The notes beneath the pieces are model-generated. The model was not told where the DNA came from and did not search any database. It saw only the letters and a list, made by a program, of their open reading frames with translations. A DNA stretch of 64,000 nt from Halovivax ruber XH-70 (GTDB lineage Archaea; Halobacteriota; Halobacteria; Halobacteriales; Natrialbaceae): assembly GCF_000328525.1 (NCBI RefSeq), contig NC_019964.1, positions 3,159,877 through 3,223,876 of the forward strand, read 5' to 3'. Shown piece by piece: positions 1 through 8,823 of this stretch; position 1 is the first letter of the stretch, and each line of letters begins with the position of its first letter. Position numbers and translations under genes: made by a program.

Positions 1-1504
1 AGCCGCGCGGGTTCGACCAGAAGACGGCGTAGCCGTTGGCCGCGAGCGTCTGGAACTCGTGCCACATCGTGCCCGACGTCGTCCACTGGACGTGCGGCCC
101 GCCGTGGATCTCGACGACGAGTGGGTACGGTTCCTCGCCGATCGCGTCGGCGCCACCACCGTCGCCGTTTGTATCGTCGCGGTCAGCGTCGTCGGCCGAT
201 TCAACGCCAGACGGCGGGGTCAGCAGCCAGCCCTGACACTCGGCGCCGTCACTCTCGAACCACAGTTCCTCGGGTTCGGCGACCGCGTGCGCCGCGAAGT
301 AGTCGGCGTTGACGTCGGTGAGGCGAGTCGGATCGCCGCCCGAGCGGTCGGCGAGGAAGACGTCGCCGGGGTGGTCCCACTCGCTCTGCGTGACGGCCAG
401 GTGGTCGTCACCGACGGAGAACCCATCGACGTGACTCCCGTCGTCGTAGACACGGTCCGGATCGGCGCTCGCGTCGCCGGGCGCGGACCACAGGCAGACC
501 GCCCCTTCATCGGGCGTCGCGAAGAAGAGCGACTCCTCGTCCGGCCCCCACTGGAAGCCGCCGCCGTGGGCGAGCGTCCGGTCGAGTGGATCCGTCGGAA
601 CCACTTCCTCGCCGGTCTCGGTGTCGTAGACGACGATGTCGACCTGTCGCATCGTCATCCGCTCTTCGGGCGTGCGCGGGAACGCGACCAATCCATCGGT
701 CGTCGCCTCGATCATCCCACCCCAGCCGATCGTCTGCGTGAGAACCTCGGGGTCGGCGTCCGCGCCGAGCGGATGCGCGTAGATGTCGAGGACGACCGAA
801 TCGTCCGGGACATCCTCGTCCGCGGGCTTGCTCGCGTAGTAGATCGTCTCGTCGTCGCCCCACGCGGCACCGATGTAGTCCGTGTCGCCGTCGGTGAGGC
901 GCGTGAGCGCATCCTCGCGCGACGGGTCGTCGCCCGCCGCCTCGGCGGCCGCGATCGCCCGTTCGACGTCCAGCACGTAGACGTGGTTTCGCTTCCCGTC
1001 GGCGTACTGTTGCATCGAGCGGAAGTTGAGCCGGTCGATGACCCGCGGATCCGGCGTCTCGGGTTCGAAGTCCGGCTCGACGGACAGGTCACGGCCTTCC
1101 TCGCGATCCTCGGGAGTCGACGCCTGCGTGAAGACGATGCGCGAGCCGTCGGGACTCCACTCGATGCCGGCGACGCCGCCAGCGACCTCGGTCACCTGAC
1201 GCGCCTCGCCGCCCGCAGTCGGAAGGACCCACAGCTGCGGGCGGTCGTCGTCGGCCCCGCGCGTGCTCACGAACGCCAGGTACTCGCCGTCCGGGCTCCA
1301 TCGGGGCTGGCTGTCGACGCCCTCGGAGACGGTGAACTGTCGGGGCTCACCGCCGTCGGTCGGGACGACGTGAATCGTCGCGACGGAGGACTGGTCGTCG
1401 TCGGCCGCCTGCCGGACGAACGCGACCCGCTCACCGTCGGGAGACAGTCGCGGATCGCCTACCTGCACGAGGGTGTGCAAATCTGACGCGTCAATCGGAT
1501 GCAT
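1..1504 (-). CDS. S9 family serine peptidase (acylaminoacyl-peptidase type), C-terminus outside window
   Basis: Only the first 501 residues lie in the window. The start is the ATG at 1504. The visible part is a beta-propeller with repeated 'LSPDGERVAFV' and 'WSPDGEYLAFVS' type blade motifs, as in TolB/WD40-like propellers of S9C peptidases. It is followed by the beginning of the alpha/beta-hydrolase domain, seen as 'LVVEIHGGPHVQW' and 'GYAVFWSNPRG'. The catalytic Ser (GxSYGG), Asp and His would lie beyond the window edge, so activity cannot be judged. The family removes acyl-amino acids or short peptides from oligopeptides in the cytoplasm. A low-complexity Asp/Ala-rich stretch sits just before the hydrolase domain, a usual haloarchaeal linker. 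Confidence 0.93.
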   Translation of the reverse strand, partial: MHPIDASDLHTLVQVGDPRLSPDGERVAFVRQAADDDQSSVATIHVVPTDGGEPRQFTVSEGVDSQPRWSPDGEYLAFVSTRGADDDRPQLWVLPTAGGEARQVTEVAGGVAGIEWSPDGSRIVFTQASTPEDREEGRDLSVEPDFEPETPDPRVIDRLNFRSMQQYADGKRNHVYVLDVERAIAAAEAAGDDPSREDALTRLTDGDTDYIGAAWGDDETIYYASKPADEDVPDDSVVLDIYAHPLGADADPEVLTQTIGWGGMIEATTDGLVAFPRTPEERMTMRQVDIVVYDTETGEEVVPTDPLDRTLAHGGGFQWGPDEESLFFATPDEGAVCLWSAPGDASADPDRVYDDGSHVDGFSVGDDHLAVTQSEWDHPGDVFLADRSGGDPTRLTDVNADYFAAHAVAEPEELWFESDGAECQGWLLTPPSGVESADDADRDDTNGDGGGADAIGEEPYPLVVEIHGGPHVQWTTSGTMWHEFQTLAANGYAVFWSNPRG

Positions 1505-1641
1505 ACCCCGTGGCAACAGGCGACATCGATTATACGTTTCGCTTCGAAGGTGGATGGCGTCGCGATGGACCGATTCGTGGGGCCGATGGAGACGGTCGCT
1601 CACCAGTCCGGATCGAACGCGGACGCAGAGTGAGACGGCGC

Positions 1642-2247
1642 TCAATCGAGGTTCGCCCGCCCGCTGGTCGCGCTCCGGAGTCGGTCGCGAAAGGCGTCGG
1701 CCTCGGCGACCGGAACGTCGACGGCGAACGTCACGGCCTCAGCGTATTCGGCGTCGATGTCGTAGCCCTCGCTCTTGATGATGGCCCGAACCGTCCCCGA
1801 GTCGTCGTAGTCGACGCCGATCACGACCCGCTCGTGGGGTCGCCGTTCCACCACGCCGGCGGCCTCGAGGGCGTCTTTCACGGCCTGCGAGTACGCCCTG
1901 ACGAGACCACCGACGCCGAGGTTCGTCCCGCCGTAGTAGCGCGTGACGACGACGGCGACGTTCTCGAGTTCCTGTCCTTGCAGGACCGAGAGGGCGGGTT
2001 TGCCGGCAGATCCCGACGGTTCGCCGTCGTCGCTCGAATACTCACGGAGAAAGTCGGCGTCCGGATCCGTCCGCACGCGGTAGGCAGGGACGTTGTGCGT
2101 CGCGTCGGCGTAGGTCTCGCGAACTTCGTCGACGAAGTCCTCGGCGGCAGCCACCGACTCGACGGGGCGGACGTGGCCCAGAAACTCCGATCCCTGCACC
2201 TCGAAGCTGGCGGTGGCGGCCTCGGCGACGGTGGTGTACGAATCCAT
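1642..2247 (-). CDS. IMPACT / YigZ family protein
   Basis: The 201-residue protein matches the UPF0029/IMPACT family in length and motifs. The N-terminal domain shows 'SEFLGHVRPV' and 'THNVPAYRVR', and 'YYGGTNLGVGGLVRAYSQAV' is the family signature near residues 105-125. A C-terminal ferredoxin-like domain of about 70 residues follows. In eukaryotes IMPACT modulates GCN2; the role of the archaeal and bacterial YigZ proteins is not settled. The gene sits 26 bases after the ACT-domain gene on the same strand, so co-transcription is likely. Confidence 0.9.
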   Translation of the reverse strand: MDSYTTVAEAATASFEVQGSEFLGHVRPVESVAAAEDFVDEVRETYADATHNVPAYRVRTDPDADFLREYSSDDGEPSGSAGKPALSVLQGQELENVAVVVTRYYGGTNLGVGGLVRAYSQAVKDALEAAGVVERRPHERVVIGVDYDDSGTVRAIIKSEGYDIDAEYAEAVTFAVDVPVAEADAFRDRLRSATSGRANLD

Positions 2248-2273
2248 GGCGAACGAGGGACGTCAGTTCTCGG

Positions 2274-2777
2274 TCACTGCAACTCGATCGACCGAACGAA
2301 CGGCAGATCACGGAGTTCCGTGATGAGCGAACCGGGGATGTCCTGGTCGGTGACGAGGTAGAGGCGCGGTTCGTCGGTGAACTCGGGATCTTCGCTGATC
2401 GTCTGGCGGATCGAGACGCCGCGGTCGGCGACGACGCCCGTGACTGTCGCGACGATCCCCTCGGCGTCGGGGTCGTCGACCTCGATCGAGAGGACCGTCA
2501 GGTCGAGCACCGGCGCGAGGTCCATCAGACTCGGCACCTGCGAGATGTTCTGGAAGATACGCCGGAGTTCTCCGTCCTCGAGGATCGCATCGGTGGTCGA
2601 GTCGACGACGCGCCGGTCGACGTCGATCTCGCGAGCGATGCCCGTGTTGGGAATCTCGATCCCGCCGGAGACCACCCGCCCCTCGTCGCTGACGGAGAAG
2701 CCTCGCTCTAACAGCAGCCGGATCACGGCCTGCTGGCTCGGCGAGCCCTCGAACTTCTCCATGATCTCGTCGAACAT
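2274..2777 (-). CDS. ACT-domain regulatory protein (COG2061-like)
   Basis: I start this at the ATG at 2777, giving 167 residues (MFDEIMEKFEGSPSQQAVIR...). The frame stays open to 2972, but that upstream part is Arg/Pro-rich and looks non-coding. Residues 1-80 form a helical, probably winged-helix, domain ('SPSQQAVIRLLLERGFSVSDEGRVVSGGIEIPNTGIAREI'). Residues 95-165 form an ACT domain ('DLTVLSIEVDDPDAEGIVATVTGVVADRGVSIRQTI'). Such archaeal proteins are predicted amino-acid-responsive regulators. The ligand and target cannot be read from the sequence. Confidence 0.82.
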   Translation of the reverse strand: MFDEIMEKFEGSPSQQAVIRLLLERGFSVSDEGRVVSGGIEIPNTGIAREIDVDRRVVDSTTDAILEDGELRRIFQNISQVPSLMDLAPVLDLTVLSIEVDDPDAEGIVATVTGVVADRGVSIRQTISEDPEFTDEPRLYLVTDQDIPGSLITELRDLPFVRSIELQ

Positions 2778-2981
2778 GCGCCCCGCTTTTGGGGCCACGC
2801 ACATATCTGTCCCGGAGCGCGGACCGGAACTGGTGACGACGAGCCGATTCGCCGAGGGCAGTCGAGATGGACGGCGTGCTGCGACGATCCGACGGCGGGT
2901 GAGGCGGCGATCCCGTGGGGCGTCGCCCGGCGACCGATCGGGACGGGCGGTTTTTTGGTTACCGACCGGCAATCACCGCGC

Positions 2982-3707
2982 ATGCGACAGCTCCGGACCT
3001 GTGACTTCTGTGGCGACGATGCGGTCGGCACGTTCGAGATCGTGCCGCCGGAATTGCACCCGACAGAGGCCGAGCAGCGCCGCGTCGTCCTCTGTGGCGA
3101 CTGCCAGCCGACGCTCGAAGAACTGCTGGAACCGCTGCTCGCCCGCGCCGGGGCGGCACCGACGGGAGAAACGGGCAGCGAAGCGTCCGGAGACGACGCG
3201 CAATCGAACGGGCAAGCCGATCAGCAGGCGTCCGAACGCGACGACCAGCCAGAAACCCGTCCCCTCAGCACCCGCGACACCGACGACACCACGAGCCGTG
3301 GCACGCCGGGGATCGAGACCGACGCGGCCGGTGACGAGGCCGGCGACGTCGTCACGCCGAGTGCGTCCGAGCGCTCGACCGGCGACGAGGGCGTCGCGAT
3401 CCAGCCGGGGGACAAGACAGCCGACGACACCAACCCGTCGGCGACTGGGACTGCCAACGCGAGCGACGATGCATCGACCGCGACCGCGGCACAGGCCGAC
3501 ACGTCGAACACTCCCTCGGCGCCGAAAGCCTACGGGAAAGTGCTACGACTCCTCCAGAACCGGGAGTTCCCGATGGCGCGGGCCGACGTCGAGGCGCTCG
3601 CGGCCGGCGCGTACGACCTGGAGGACCACCAGGCCGAAGCCGTCGTCGATCACGCCGTCGAACAGGGCGACCTGGTCGAAGACGGCCGGAACGTTCGGCT
3701 GGGATAG
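2982..3707 (+). CDS. Zinc-ribbon protein with long acidic linker and C-terminal winged-helix-like domain
   Basis: The start is the ATG at 2982 (MRQLRTCDFCGDDAVG), giving 241 residues. The N-terminus has two CxxC pairs (CDFC and CGDC) about 30 residues apart, a treble-clef or zinc-ribbon arrangement. About 110 residues of Asp/Thr/Ala/Ser-rich, probably disordered linker follow. The last 60 residues ('YGKVLRLLQNREFPMARADVEALAAGAYDLEDHQAEAVVDHAVEQGDLVEDGRNVRLG') look like a small helical winged-helix domain. The layout suggests nucleic-acid binding. I recognise no characterised family. Confidence 0.75.
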   Translation: MRQLRTCDFCGDDAVGTFEIVPPELHPTEAEQRRVVLCGDCQPTLEELLEPLLARAGAAPTGETGSEASGDDAQSNGQADQQASERDDQPETRPLSTRDTDDTTSRGTPGIETDAAGDEAGDVVTPSASERSTGDEGVAIQPGDKTADDTNPSATGTANASDDASTATAAQADTSNTPSAPKAYGKVLRLLQNREFPMARADVEALAAGAYDLEDHQAEAVVDHAVEQGDLVEDGRNVRLG

Positions 3708-3779
3708 GTGGGTCCGCGGGAACCGACGGAATCGACCGTGGGAATCTGTGCCGTCGGAGAAGATCGAACGGACTGACTA

Positions 3780-6425
3780 CTACTCCTCGTCGCCGAGCAA
3801 CGCCCGTGACGAGTTCGTCACCACGAGGAGGCTCGACGTGCCCATCGCGACGGCGGCGAACAGCGGATTGATCAGGGTCGACACGGCGAGTGGGATCGCG
3901 ATCGCGTTGTAGACGAACGCCCAGCCGATGTTCTGGCGGACGCGGCGACGGGCGGCGTTCGCGATGGCGAAGACCGTCGACAGCGAAGACAGGTCGTCGT
4001 CGACGATGGCGACGTCGGCGGCGTCGGCCGCGAGAGCGGTGCCGCCGCCGAGAGCGATGCCGAGATCCGCGCTGGCGAGTGCGGGCGCGTCGTTGGTTCC
4101 GTCGCCGACCATCGCCGTCTTGCCACGGGCGCGCAGGCGGCGGACCGTCTCGGCTTTCCCCTCCGGTGGGACGCCCGCGAAGACCTCCGCGACGCCGTCG
4201 TGCTCGCGAAAGCGGGTCGCGGCTGCTTCCTCGTCGCCGGTGAGGACGACGACCTCGACGCCGCGATCGGCGAGATCGGTGACCGTTTCGTCCCAGCCGT
4301 CGCGGGGTTCGTCACCGACGACGACGATTCCGGCGGCCGTGCCGTCACGACCGACGAGGATCGGAAGACGACCGGCGGTCCGCTCCGATTCGGCGCGGTC
4401 GGCGAGTTCGTCGGGGACGGTCCAGCCGCGCTCGGCGAACAGACCGGGGTGACCGACCAGAACGACCTCGCCGTCGACGGTGCCACCGACGCCCGTGGCG
4501 TAGGACTCGAAGTCCGACAGGCGGTCGTCCGCGGGGAGATCCGTCGATTCGTCGTCCGTGGTGGCGTCCGCCGGTGCGTCGTCGGCGTTCGCAGGCGCGT
4601 CGGCGGCAGGTTCCGTGAGTGCTTCGTCCGATTGCTGGCCGTCCGCTGCCGCCACCCTGGCCGACTCGCCGGCCGGGACGCCGCCGTCGGTCGCCGGGTC
4701 AGAACTGGCGTTCGACGGCGATCCCGGAGACGACTGGTCGCCTCCCTCCGCACCCGCCGCGTCCGGCCCGAACGCATTGGCGATCGCCCCCGCGACCGGG
4801 TGGGCAGAGCGCTGCTCCAGGATCCCGGCGCGTTCGAGGAGGGTGTCGGAACCGCTGGCGTCTAGCACTTCCATCTCGCCGGTGGTGAGCGTGCCCGTCT
4901 TGTCGAAGACGACGACGTCGACGTCGCGGATGCGCTCGAAGACGGTCTCGTCGAAGACGACGATGCCGCGTTCCAGGGCTTCGCGTATGCTCGATGCGAC
5001 CGCGAGCGGGGTCGCGAGGCCGAGCGCACAGGGACAGGAGACGATGAGGACGGTGAGGCCGACGAGCAACGCGTTCGAGACAGGCGCGCCGAGGACGAGG
5101 TAGCCCGCCGTCACGACGAGCGCCAGCGTCACGACCACCGGAACGAAGATCGTCGCCAGCCGATCGGCCAGTCCCTGGATACCGCCGCGAGCGCTCTGGA
5201 GGTCCCAGACGAGGTCGGCGATGCGGTCGACACTGCTCGTCGGTTCGCCGTCGACGCCGACGACGAGCGAGCCCTCGGCCAGGATCGAACCGCCGACGAC
5301 GCGGTCGCCTGGCTCCTTCGAGACGGGCAAGGATTCGCCGGTGATGACCGCTTCGTCGACCGCCCCGTCCCCCTCGGCGACGACGCCGTCGACCGGGATC
5401 CGTTCGCCGCCACGAACCAGGAATCGGTCGCCGTCGGTGAGAACGGAGACGTCGACGGTGGTCGTCGAGCCGTCGGCCTCGTAGCGCTCGGCCGTGTCGA
5501 CCTGGGCGGCCGAGAGATCTGCGAGGGCCTCGGTCGCCCGTTGCTTGATCGTCCCCTCGTAGTAGCCGCCGACGGTGACGACGAGGACAATCGCGACGGT
5601 GACGTCGTAGTAGATCTCCGTCGGCTCACCCACGAGGACCGCGAGCGTGCTGTAGACGTAGGCTGCCGTGGCGGCGAGCGCGACCAGCAGGTCCATGTTC
5701 GGGTTGCGCGTCTTCAGACTGACGTAGGCACCTCTGAGGATGGGGCCGCCGGTGACGAAGAGGACGATGCTCGTCAGCGCGAAGAGGACGATGAAGAACG
5801 GAACCGAGGCCGAGCTCGTGACCATCTCGACGAGGAACTCGTGGGTGCGTTCCGGGTAGAAGAGGTTGACGTGCAGCGGGTAGACGAGCAGGAGGTATTG
5901 CATCATCACGACCATCCCGAAGAGGACGCCCACGATGAGGCGGATCTCGTTTTGATCCTCCGCACGGCGCTTCGCGAGAGCGTTCTCCCGGTGGTAGGCG
6001 GTGTAGCCGAGGCCGGTCAGGTCCTCGGCGACCGCGTCGGGGTCGGTCTCGTCGGGATCGTAATCGACGCGGACGGTCTCGGAGACGTAGCTCGCCGCGA
6101 CGTCGGCGACGCCGTCGGCCTCTGCACCCGTGCCCTCGATGAACACCTCACAGGTCGAGCAGTGCATCCCCTCGATCTGGAAGAAGGCACGCTCGGTTCC
6201 CGGCGGTGCCTCCGTCGGTTCGTCGGGCTCCGATGCCGTTCCCTCGGCGACGGCAGCGCCGTCGACGTCGGCCGGATCCGTCGTGTCGTCGAGCGTGCCC
6301 GCGACGTGCTTGCAGCCGGCACAGCAGTACCGATTTCCCTCGTCGTCCGTGACGACCGTGGCTTCGAGGGGAAGCTCACACAGTGTGCAGGTGCCGTCCG
6401 TCTCGGGACTGACGTCGACGGTCAC
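3780..6425 (-). CDS. Copper-type heavy-metal P-type ATPase (P1B, CopA/CcoI-like)
   Basis: This 881-residue membrane pump has, in order: an N-terminal Cys cluster (CTLC ... YCCAGC, residues about 15-40) of the type found before CcoI/FixI-like ATPases; an HMA domain with GMHCSTC (about 85-150); TM helices; the A-domain TGES loop; the membrane metal motif C464-P465-C466; the phosphorylation site D508-KTGTLT; the SAHPVAGAI nucleotide-binding motif; and GDGTNDAPAL. CPC predicts monovalent copper. The N-terminal cluster suggests a role in copper delivery to oxidases or in copper export. About 85 low-complexity Asp/Ala/Ser-rich residues interrupt the N-domain just after the HP motif. Confidence 0.95.
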   Translation of the reverse strand: MTVDVSPETDGTCTLCELPLEATVVTDDEGNRYCCAGCKHVAGTLDDTTDPADVDGAAVAEGTASEPDEPTEAPPGTERAFFQIEGMHCSTCEVFIEGTGAEADGVADVAASYVSETVRVDYDPDETDPDAVAEDLTGLGYTAYHRENALAKRRAEDQNEIRLIVGVLFGMVVMMQYLLLVYPLHVNLFYPERTHEFLVEMVTSSASVPFFIVLFALTSIVLFVTGGPILRGAYVSLKTRNPNMDLLVALAATAAYVYSTLAVLVGEPTEIYYDVTVAIVLVVTVGGYYEGTIKQRATEALADLSAAQVDTAERYEADGSTTTVDVSVLTDGDRFLVRGGERIPVDGVVAEGDGAVDEAVITGESLPVSKEPGDRVVGGSILAEGSLVVGVDGEPTSSVDRIADLVWDLQSARGGIQGLADRLATIFVPVVVTLALVVTAGYLVLGAPVSNALLVGLTVLIVSCPCALGLATPLAVASSIREALERGIVVFDETVFERIRDVDVVVFDKTGTLTTGEMEVLDASGSDTLLERAGILEQRSAHPVAGAIANAFGPDAAGAEGGDQSSPGSPSNASSDPATDGGVPAGESARVAAADGQQSDEALTEPAADAPANADDAPADATTDDESTDLPADDRLSDFESYATGVGGTVDGEVVLVGHPGLFAERGWTVPDELADRAESERTAGRLPILVGRDGTAAGIVVVGDEPRDGWDETVTDLADRGVEVVVLTGDEEAAATRFREHDGVAEVFAGVPPEGKAETVRRLRARGKTAMVGDGTNDAPALASADLGIALGGGTALAADAADVAIVDDDLSSLSTVFAIANAARRRVRQNIGWAFVYNAIAIPLAVSTLINPLFAAVAMGTSSLLVVTNSSRALLGDEE

Positions 6426-6623
6426 CGACGATCACCCGAGGCGGGGCGTTTCCGGTCGGCGTGCCGACTCGCGACACCGCGAACGAGTCGCAGAACGCCC
6501 GCATCCCGGAAACAGTTGGACATAGGACGTACTCCGGGCTGGACGGGAAAAACGGTTTCGTGGTGGCGTTGACGGCACCAGCGGTTCCACGGAGAGGATG
6601 AAGTGGCTCGCCCACGCTGGTCG

Positions 6624-7214
6624 CTACAGTTCGCCCTTCGTACTCGGTGTCGTGTCGGCGCGCCGGTCGTCGATTCGAGTCGCGTCGTCGAGCGTGCGCG
6701 CGGCGGCCTTGAACAGTGCCTCGATCTCGTGGTGGGCGTTCTCGCCCTCGATGTCGGCGTGCATAGTGAGGCCGGCGTTCGTCGCGACCGAACGCCAGAA
6801 GTGTCTGGCCATGTGACTCGTGAGGCCGCCGACCGATTCCTGGGAGAACTCGCCGTCGAAGCGGTAGAGCGGGCGGCCGCTGACGTCGACGACGACGCTC
6901 GCGACCGCCTCGTCGAGGGGCACCCGGCGATCGGCAAAGCGGACGATACCGGCCCGGTCGCCGAGCGCCTCGTCGAGTGCGGTGCCGAGACAGAGGCCGA
7001 CGTCCTCGACGGTGTGGTGGTCGTCGACGTGGAGGTCGCCATCGCACGAGAGCGTGAGGTCGAACAGGCCGTGCGTCGCGACCGCGGTGAGCATGTGGTC
7101 GAAGAAGCCGATACCGGTCTCGACGTCGGTCTCGCCCGTTCCGTCGAGCGCGAGCGTGCACTCGATCGTCGTCTCGGCCGTCTCCCGCGAAACCGTCGCG
7201 GTTCGATCGCTCAT
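6624..7214 (-). CDS. hisB: Imidazoleglycerol-phosphate dehydratase
   Basis: This monofunctional HisB has 196 residues, the normal length. It dehydrates imidazole-glycerol phosphate to imidazole-acetol phosphate in histidine synthesis. The two manganese-binding His clusters are plain: '[10 protein letters not shown]' near residue 65 and '[16 protein letters not shown]' near residue 165. 'GIGFFDHML' and 'HMARHFW' are also present. The start at the ATG at 7214 gives [16 protein letters not shown]. It is not in an operon with other his genes here; hisA lies 0.7 kb away on the same strand with a small plus-strand gene between them. Confidence 0.97.
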   Translation of the reverse strand: MSDRTATVSRETAETTIECTLALDGTGETDVETGIGFFDHMLTAVATHGLFDLTLSCDGDLHVDDHHTVEDVGLCLGTALDEALGDRAGIVRFADRRVPLDEAVASVVVDVSGRPLYRFDGEFSQESVGGLTSHMARHFWRSVATNAGLTMHADIEGENAHHEIEALFKAAARTLDDATRIDDRRADTTPSTKGEL

Positions 7215-7544
7215 GCCGGAGACACGGACCTGCGGCTACAAGGCGGTTCCGCTCGCGACAGGACCCAGCGAATCGTGGTCAGGGGAAGGGGCAGCGACAA
7301 CTGGCAACCGGGATCGGCGCTGATCGAGCCGACGAGTGACCGACCGTTCCAGTGGAAGAGAGATAATCCGGCGCGAGTGGGTTTATCCGCACAGATAGTT
7401 CGATAAAACGTCTAATGGATTTTCAACCCGTCGTAAAATGTCGTAACTGGACCCTTCCGTCGTGAAACCGGTCGAAATGACACCAAGATTAGTCGGTTTA
7501 TATGATGGTACGGATCCCGTGGTTCTCACGAGCGCTGATCACAC
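7215..7544. other. Intergenic region with an AT-richer stretch
   Basis: About 330 bases without a recognisable gene separate divergently transcribed hisB and a small membrane-protein gene. The second half (about 7365-7510) is clearly less GC-rich than the surroundings. It ends in a TATA-like 'GGTTTATATG' at 7494-7503, which may serve the gene starting at 7545. I see no RNA gene or repeat. Confidence 0.5.
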
Positions 7545-7808
7545 ATGCTGTCCAAATCATCCCTCCTCGTCCCCGGCCCGGTCGCCCGATTCGGTCGCGA
7601 AGTGGACGCACTGGTGAGCCCGGTCCTCCGGACGGTGAAGACGCCCCTGCAGGTCGTCTCGTTCTGGGGCGCCATCGGGCTCCCGTTCGTCCTCGTCGGC
7701 GTCCTCGCGAACGGGCTCGAAAGTACCGGCGCGGCCCTCTCGTTCGTCGCACTGGTGGTCCTCAACCTCCTCGCGCTGTACGTCGGCCACGGACACAAAC
7801 AGCCCTGA
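7545..7808 (+). CDS. Small two-helix membrane protein, unknown function
   Basis: The product has 87 residues. After a short polar N-terminus, two hydrophobic segments are visible, roughly residues 38-57 ('VVSFWGAIGLPFVLVGVLAN') and 62-82 ('GAALSFVALVVLNLLALYVG'), followed by a short basic tail (HGHKQP). The start is the ATG at 7545, with a TATA-like element about 45 bases upstream. No family is recognised. It lies between hisB and hisA but on the opposite strand, so it is probably independent of them. Confidence 0.7.
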   Translation: MLSKSSLLVPGPVARFGREVDALVSPVLRTVKTPLQVVSFWGAIGLPFVLVGVLANGLESTGAALSFVALVVLNLLALYVGHGHKQP

Positions 7809-7905
7809 CACGCCACACGCAGCCGTCTCTCCCATCAGAGACCGCCCCGCTGCCGCCAGCCGCCATCCCCGCGCTGGACAGCCGATCACGATCGACCGCG
7901 GCCAC

Positions 7906-8637
7906 CTATTCCTCGATGGCCTGCTGCCCCTCCGCGAGCGTGAATCGCCCCTCGTAGAGCGCACTCCCGACGACCGCGGCCGCCGCGCCCGCGTCGGAGA
8001 GGGCCTGAACATCCGCGAGCGTCGCGACGCCGCCGCTGGCGATCACCGGGAGGGTCGTCGCCTCGACGAGTTCGCGGACCGGTTCTGCGGCGATCCCCTC
8101 GAGCTGGCCCTCGACGTCGACGTTCGTAAAGAGGATCGCGGCGGCACCGAGGTCGGCGTAGCGCGTTGCGGCTTCGGCCGGAGTCAGGCCGGATCCTTTA
8201 GTCCACCCTTCGACGACGACCTCGCCATCCTTGGCGTCGAGGCTCACGACGACCGATTCAGGGCGTGTCTCGGCGATTTCCGCGACGATATCGGGATTCT
8301 CGACTGCTGCCGTCCCGAGAATGACGCGGTCGACGCCACGATCGAGCAGCGAGAGCGCCTCGTCCGCGGTGCGGATACCGCCGCCGATCTGGACGGGGAC
8401 GGAGACGGCGTCGACGACCGCTTCGATGGCCGCGGCGTTGGCCCGCTCACCGTCGAACGCACCGTCGAGGTCGACGAGATGCAGCGATCGAGCGCCGGCG
8501 TCGATCCAGCGCTCGGCCGCCTCGACGGGGTCTCCGTAGCGCGTCTCGGTCCCCCGCTCGCCCTGGACGAGCTGGACGACCTCGCCATCCTGGACGTCGA
8601 CGGCGGGGATCACCTCGAACGTCGGGAAGTGGTTCAT
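7906..8637 (-). CDS. hisA: ProFAR isomerase (phosphoribosylformimino-AICAR ribotide isomerase)
   Basis: This 243-residue TIM barrel carries out the fourth step of histidine synthesis, an Amadori rearrangement. The first catalytic Asp is in 'EVIPAVDVQDGEVVQL'. Other family motifs are 'LHLVDLDGAFDG', 'VPVQIGGGIRT', 'VVSLDAKDGEVVVEGW' and the phosphate-binding 'VIASGGVATLADV' with 'AAVVGSALYEG'. The VEGW context and full HisA layout separate it from HisF. The start is the ATG at 8637. A 23-base tandem repeat lies immediately upstream. Confidence 0.96.
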   Translation of the reverse strand: MNHFPTFEVIPAVDVQDGEVVQLVQGERGTETRYGDPVEAAERWIDAGARSLHLVDLDGAFDGERANAAAIEAVVDAVSVPVQIGGGIRTADEALSLLDRGVDRVILGTAAVENPDIVAEIAETRPESVVVSLDAKDGEVVVEGWTKGSGLTPAEAATRYADLGAAAILFTNVDVEGQLEGIAAEPVRELVEATTLPVIASGGVATLADVQALSDAGAAAAVVGSALYEGRFTLAEGQQAIEE

Positions 8638-8677
8638 ACGTACGGAGGCGGCCGGCGACGAAGTAAGGGTGCTGATC

Positions 8678-8815
8678 CCGGTCGACGGGTTATCGTGGAT
8701 CCGGTCGACGGGTCGTCGTAGATTCGGTCGACGGGTCGTCGTGGGTCCGGTCGGCGGGCCGTCACTGTTCCGTCCGACCGGTCATCGCGACTCCAGTCGG
8801 CGATTCCCTCCCCGT
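8678..8815. repeat. 23-base tandem repeat, about six decaying copies
   Basis: Units begin at 8678, 8701, 8724, 8747, 8770 and 8793, each exactly 23 bases. The core is close to CCGGTCGACGGGTCGTCGT. The first three are nearly identical and the later ones decay progressively. The array fills most of the gap between the hisA start (8637) and the stop of the regulator gene (8824), so it overlaps the probable hisA promoter/leader region. Confidence 0.85.
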
Positions 8816-8823
8816 CGGTGCCT

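Noticed and set aside
59..1486. Long plus-strand reading frame of 475 codons
   Set aside because: It mirrors the S9 peptidase on the minus strand, whose translation has clear family motifs. The plus-strand product is Arg/Val-rich with none. High GC content makes such shadows common.
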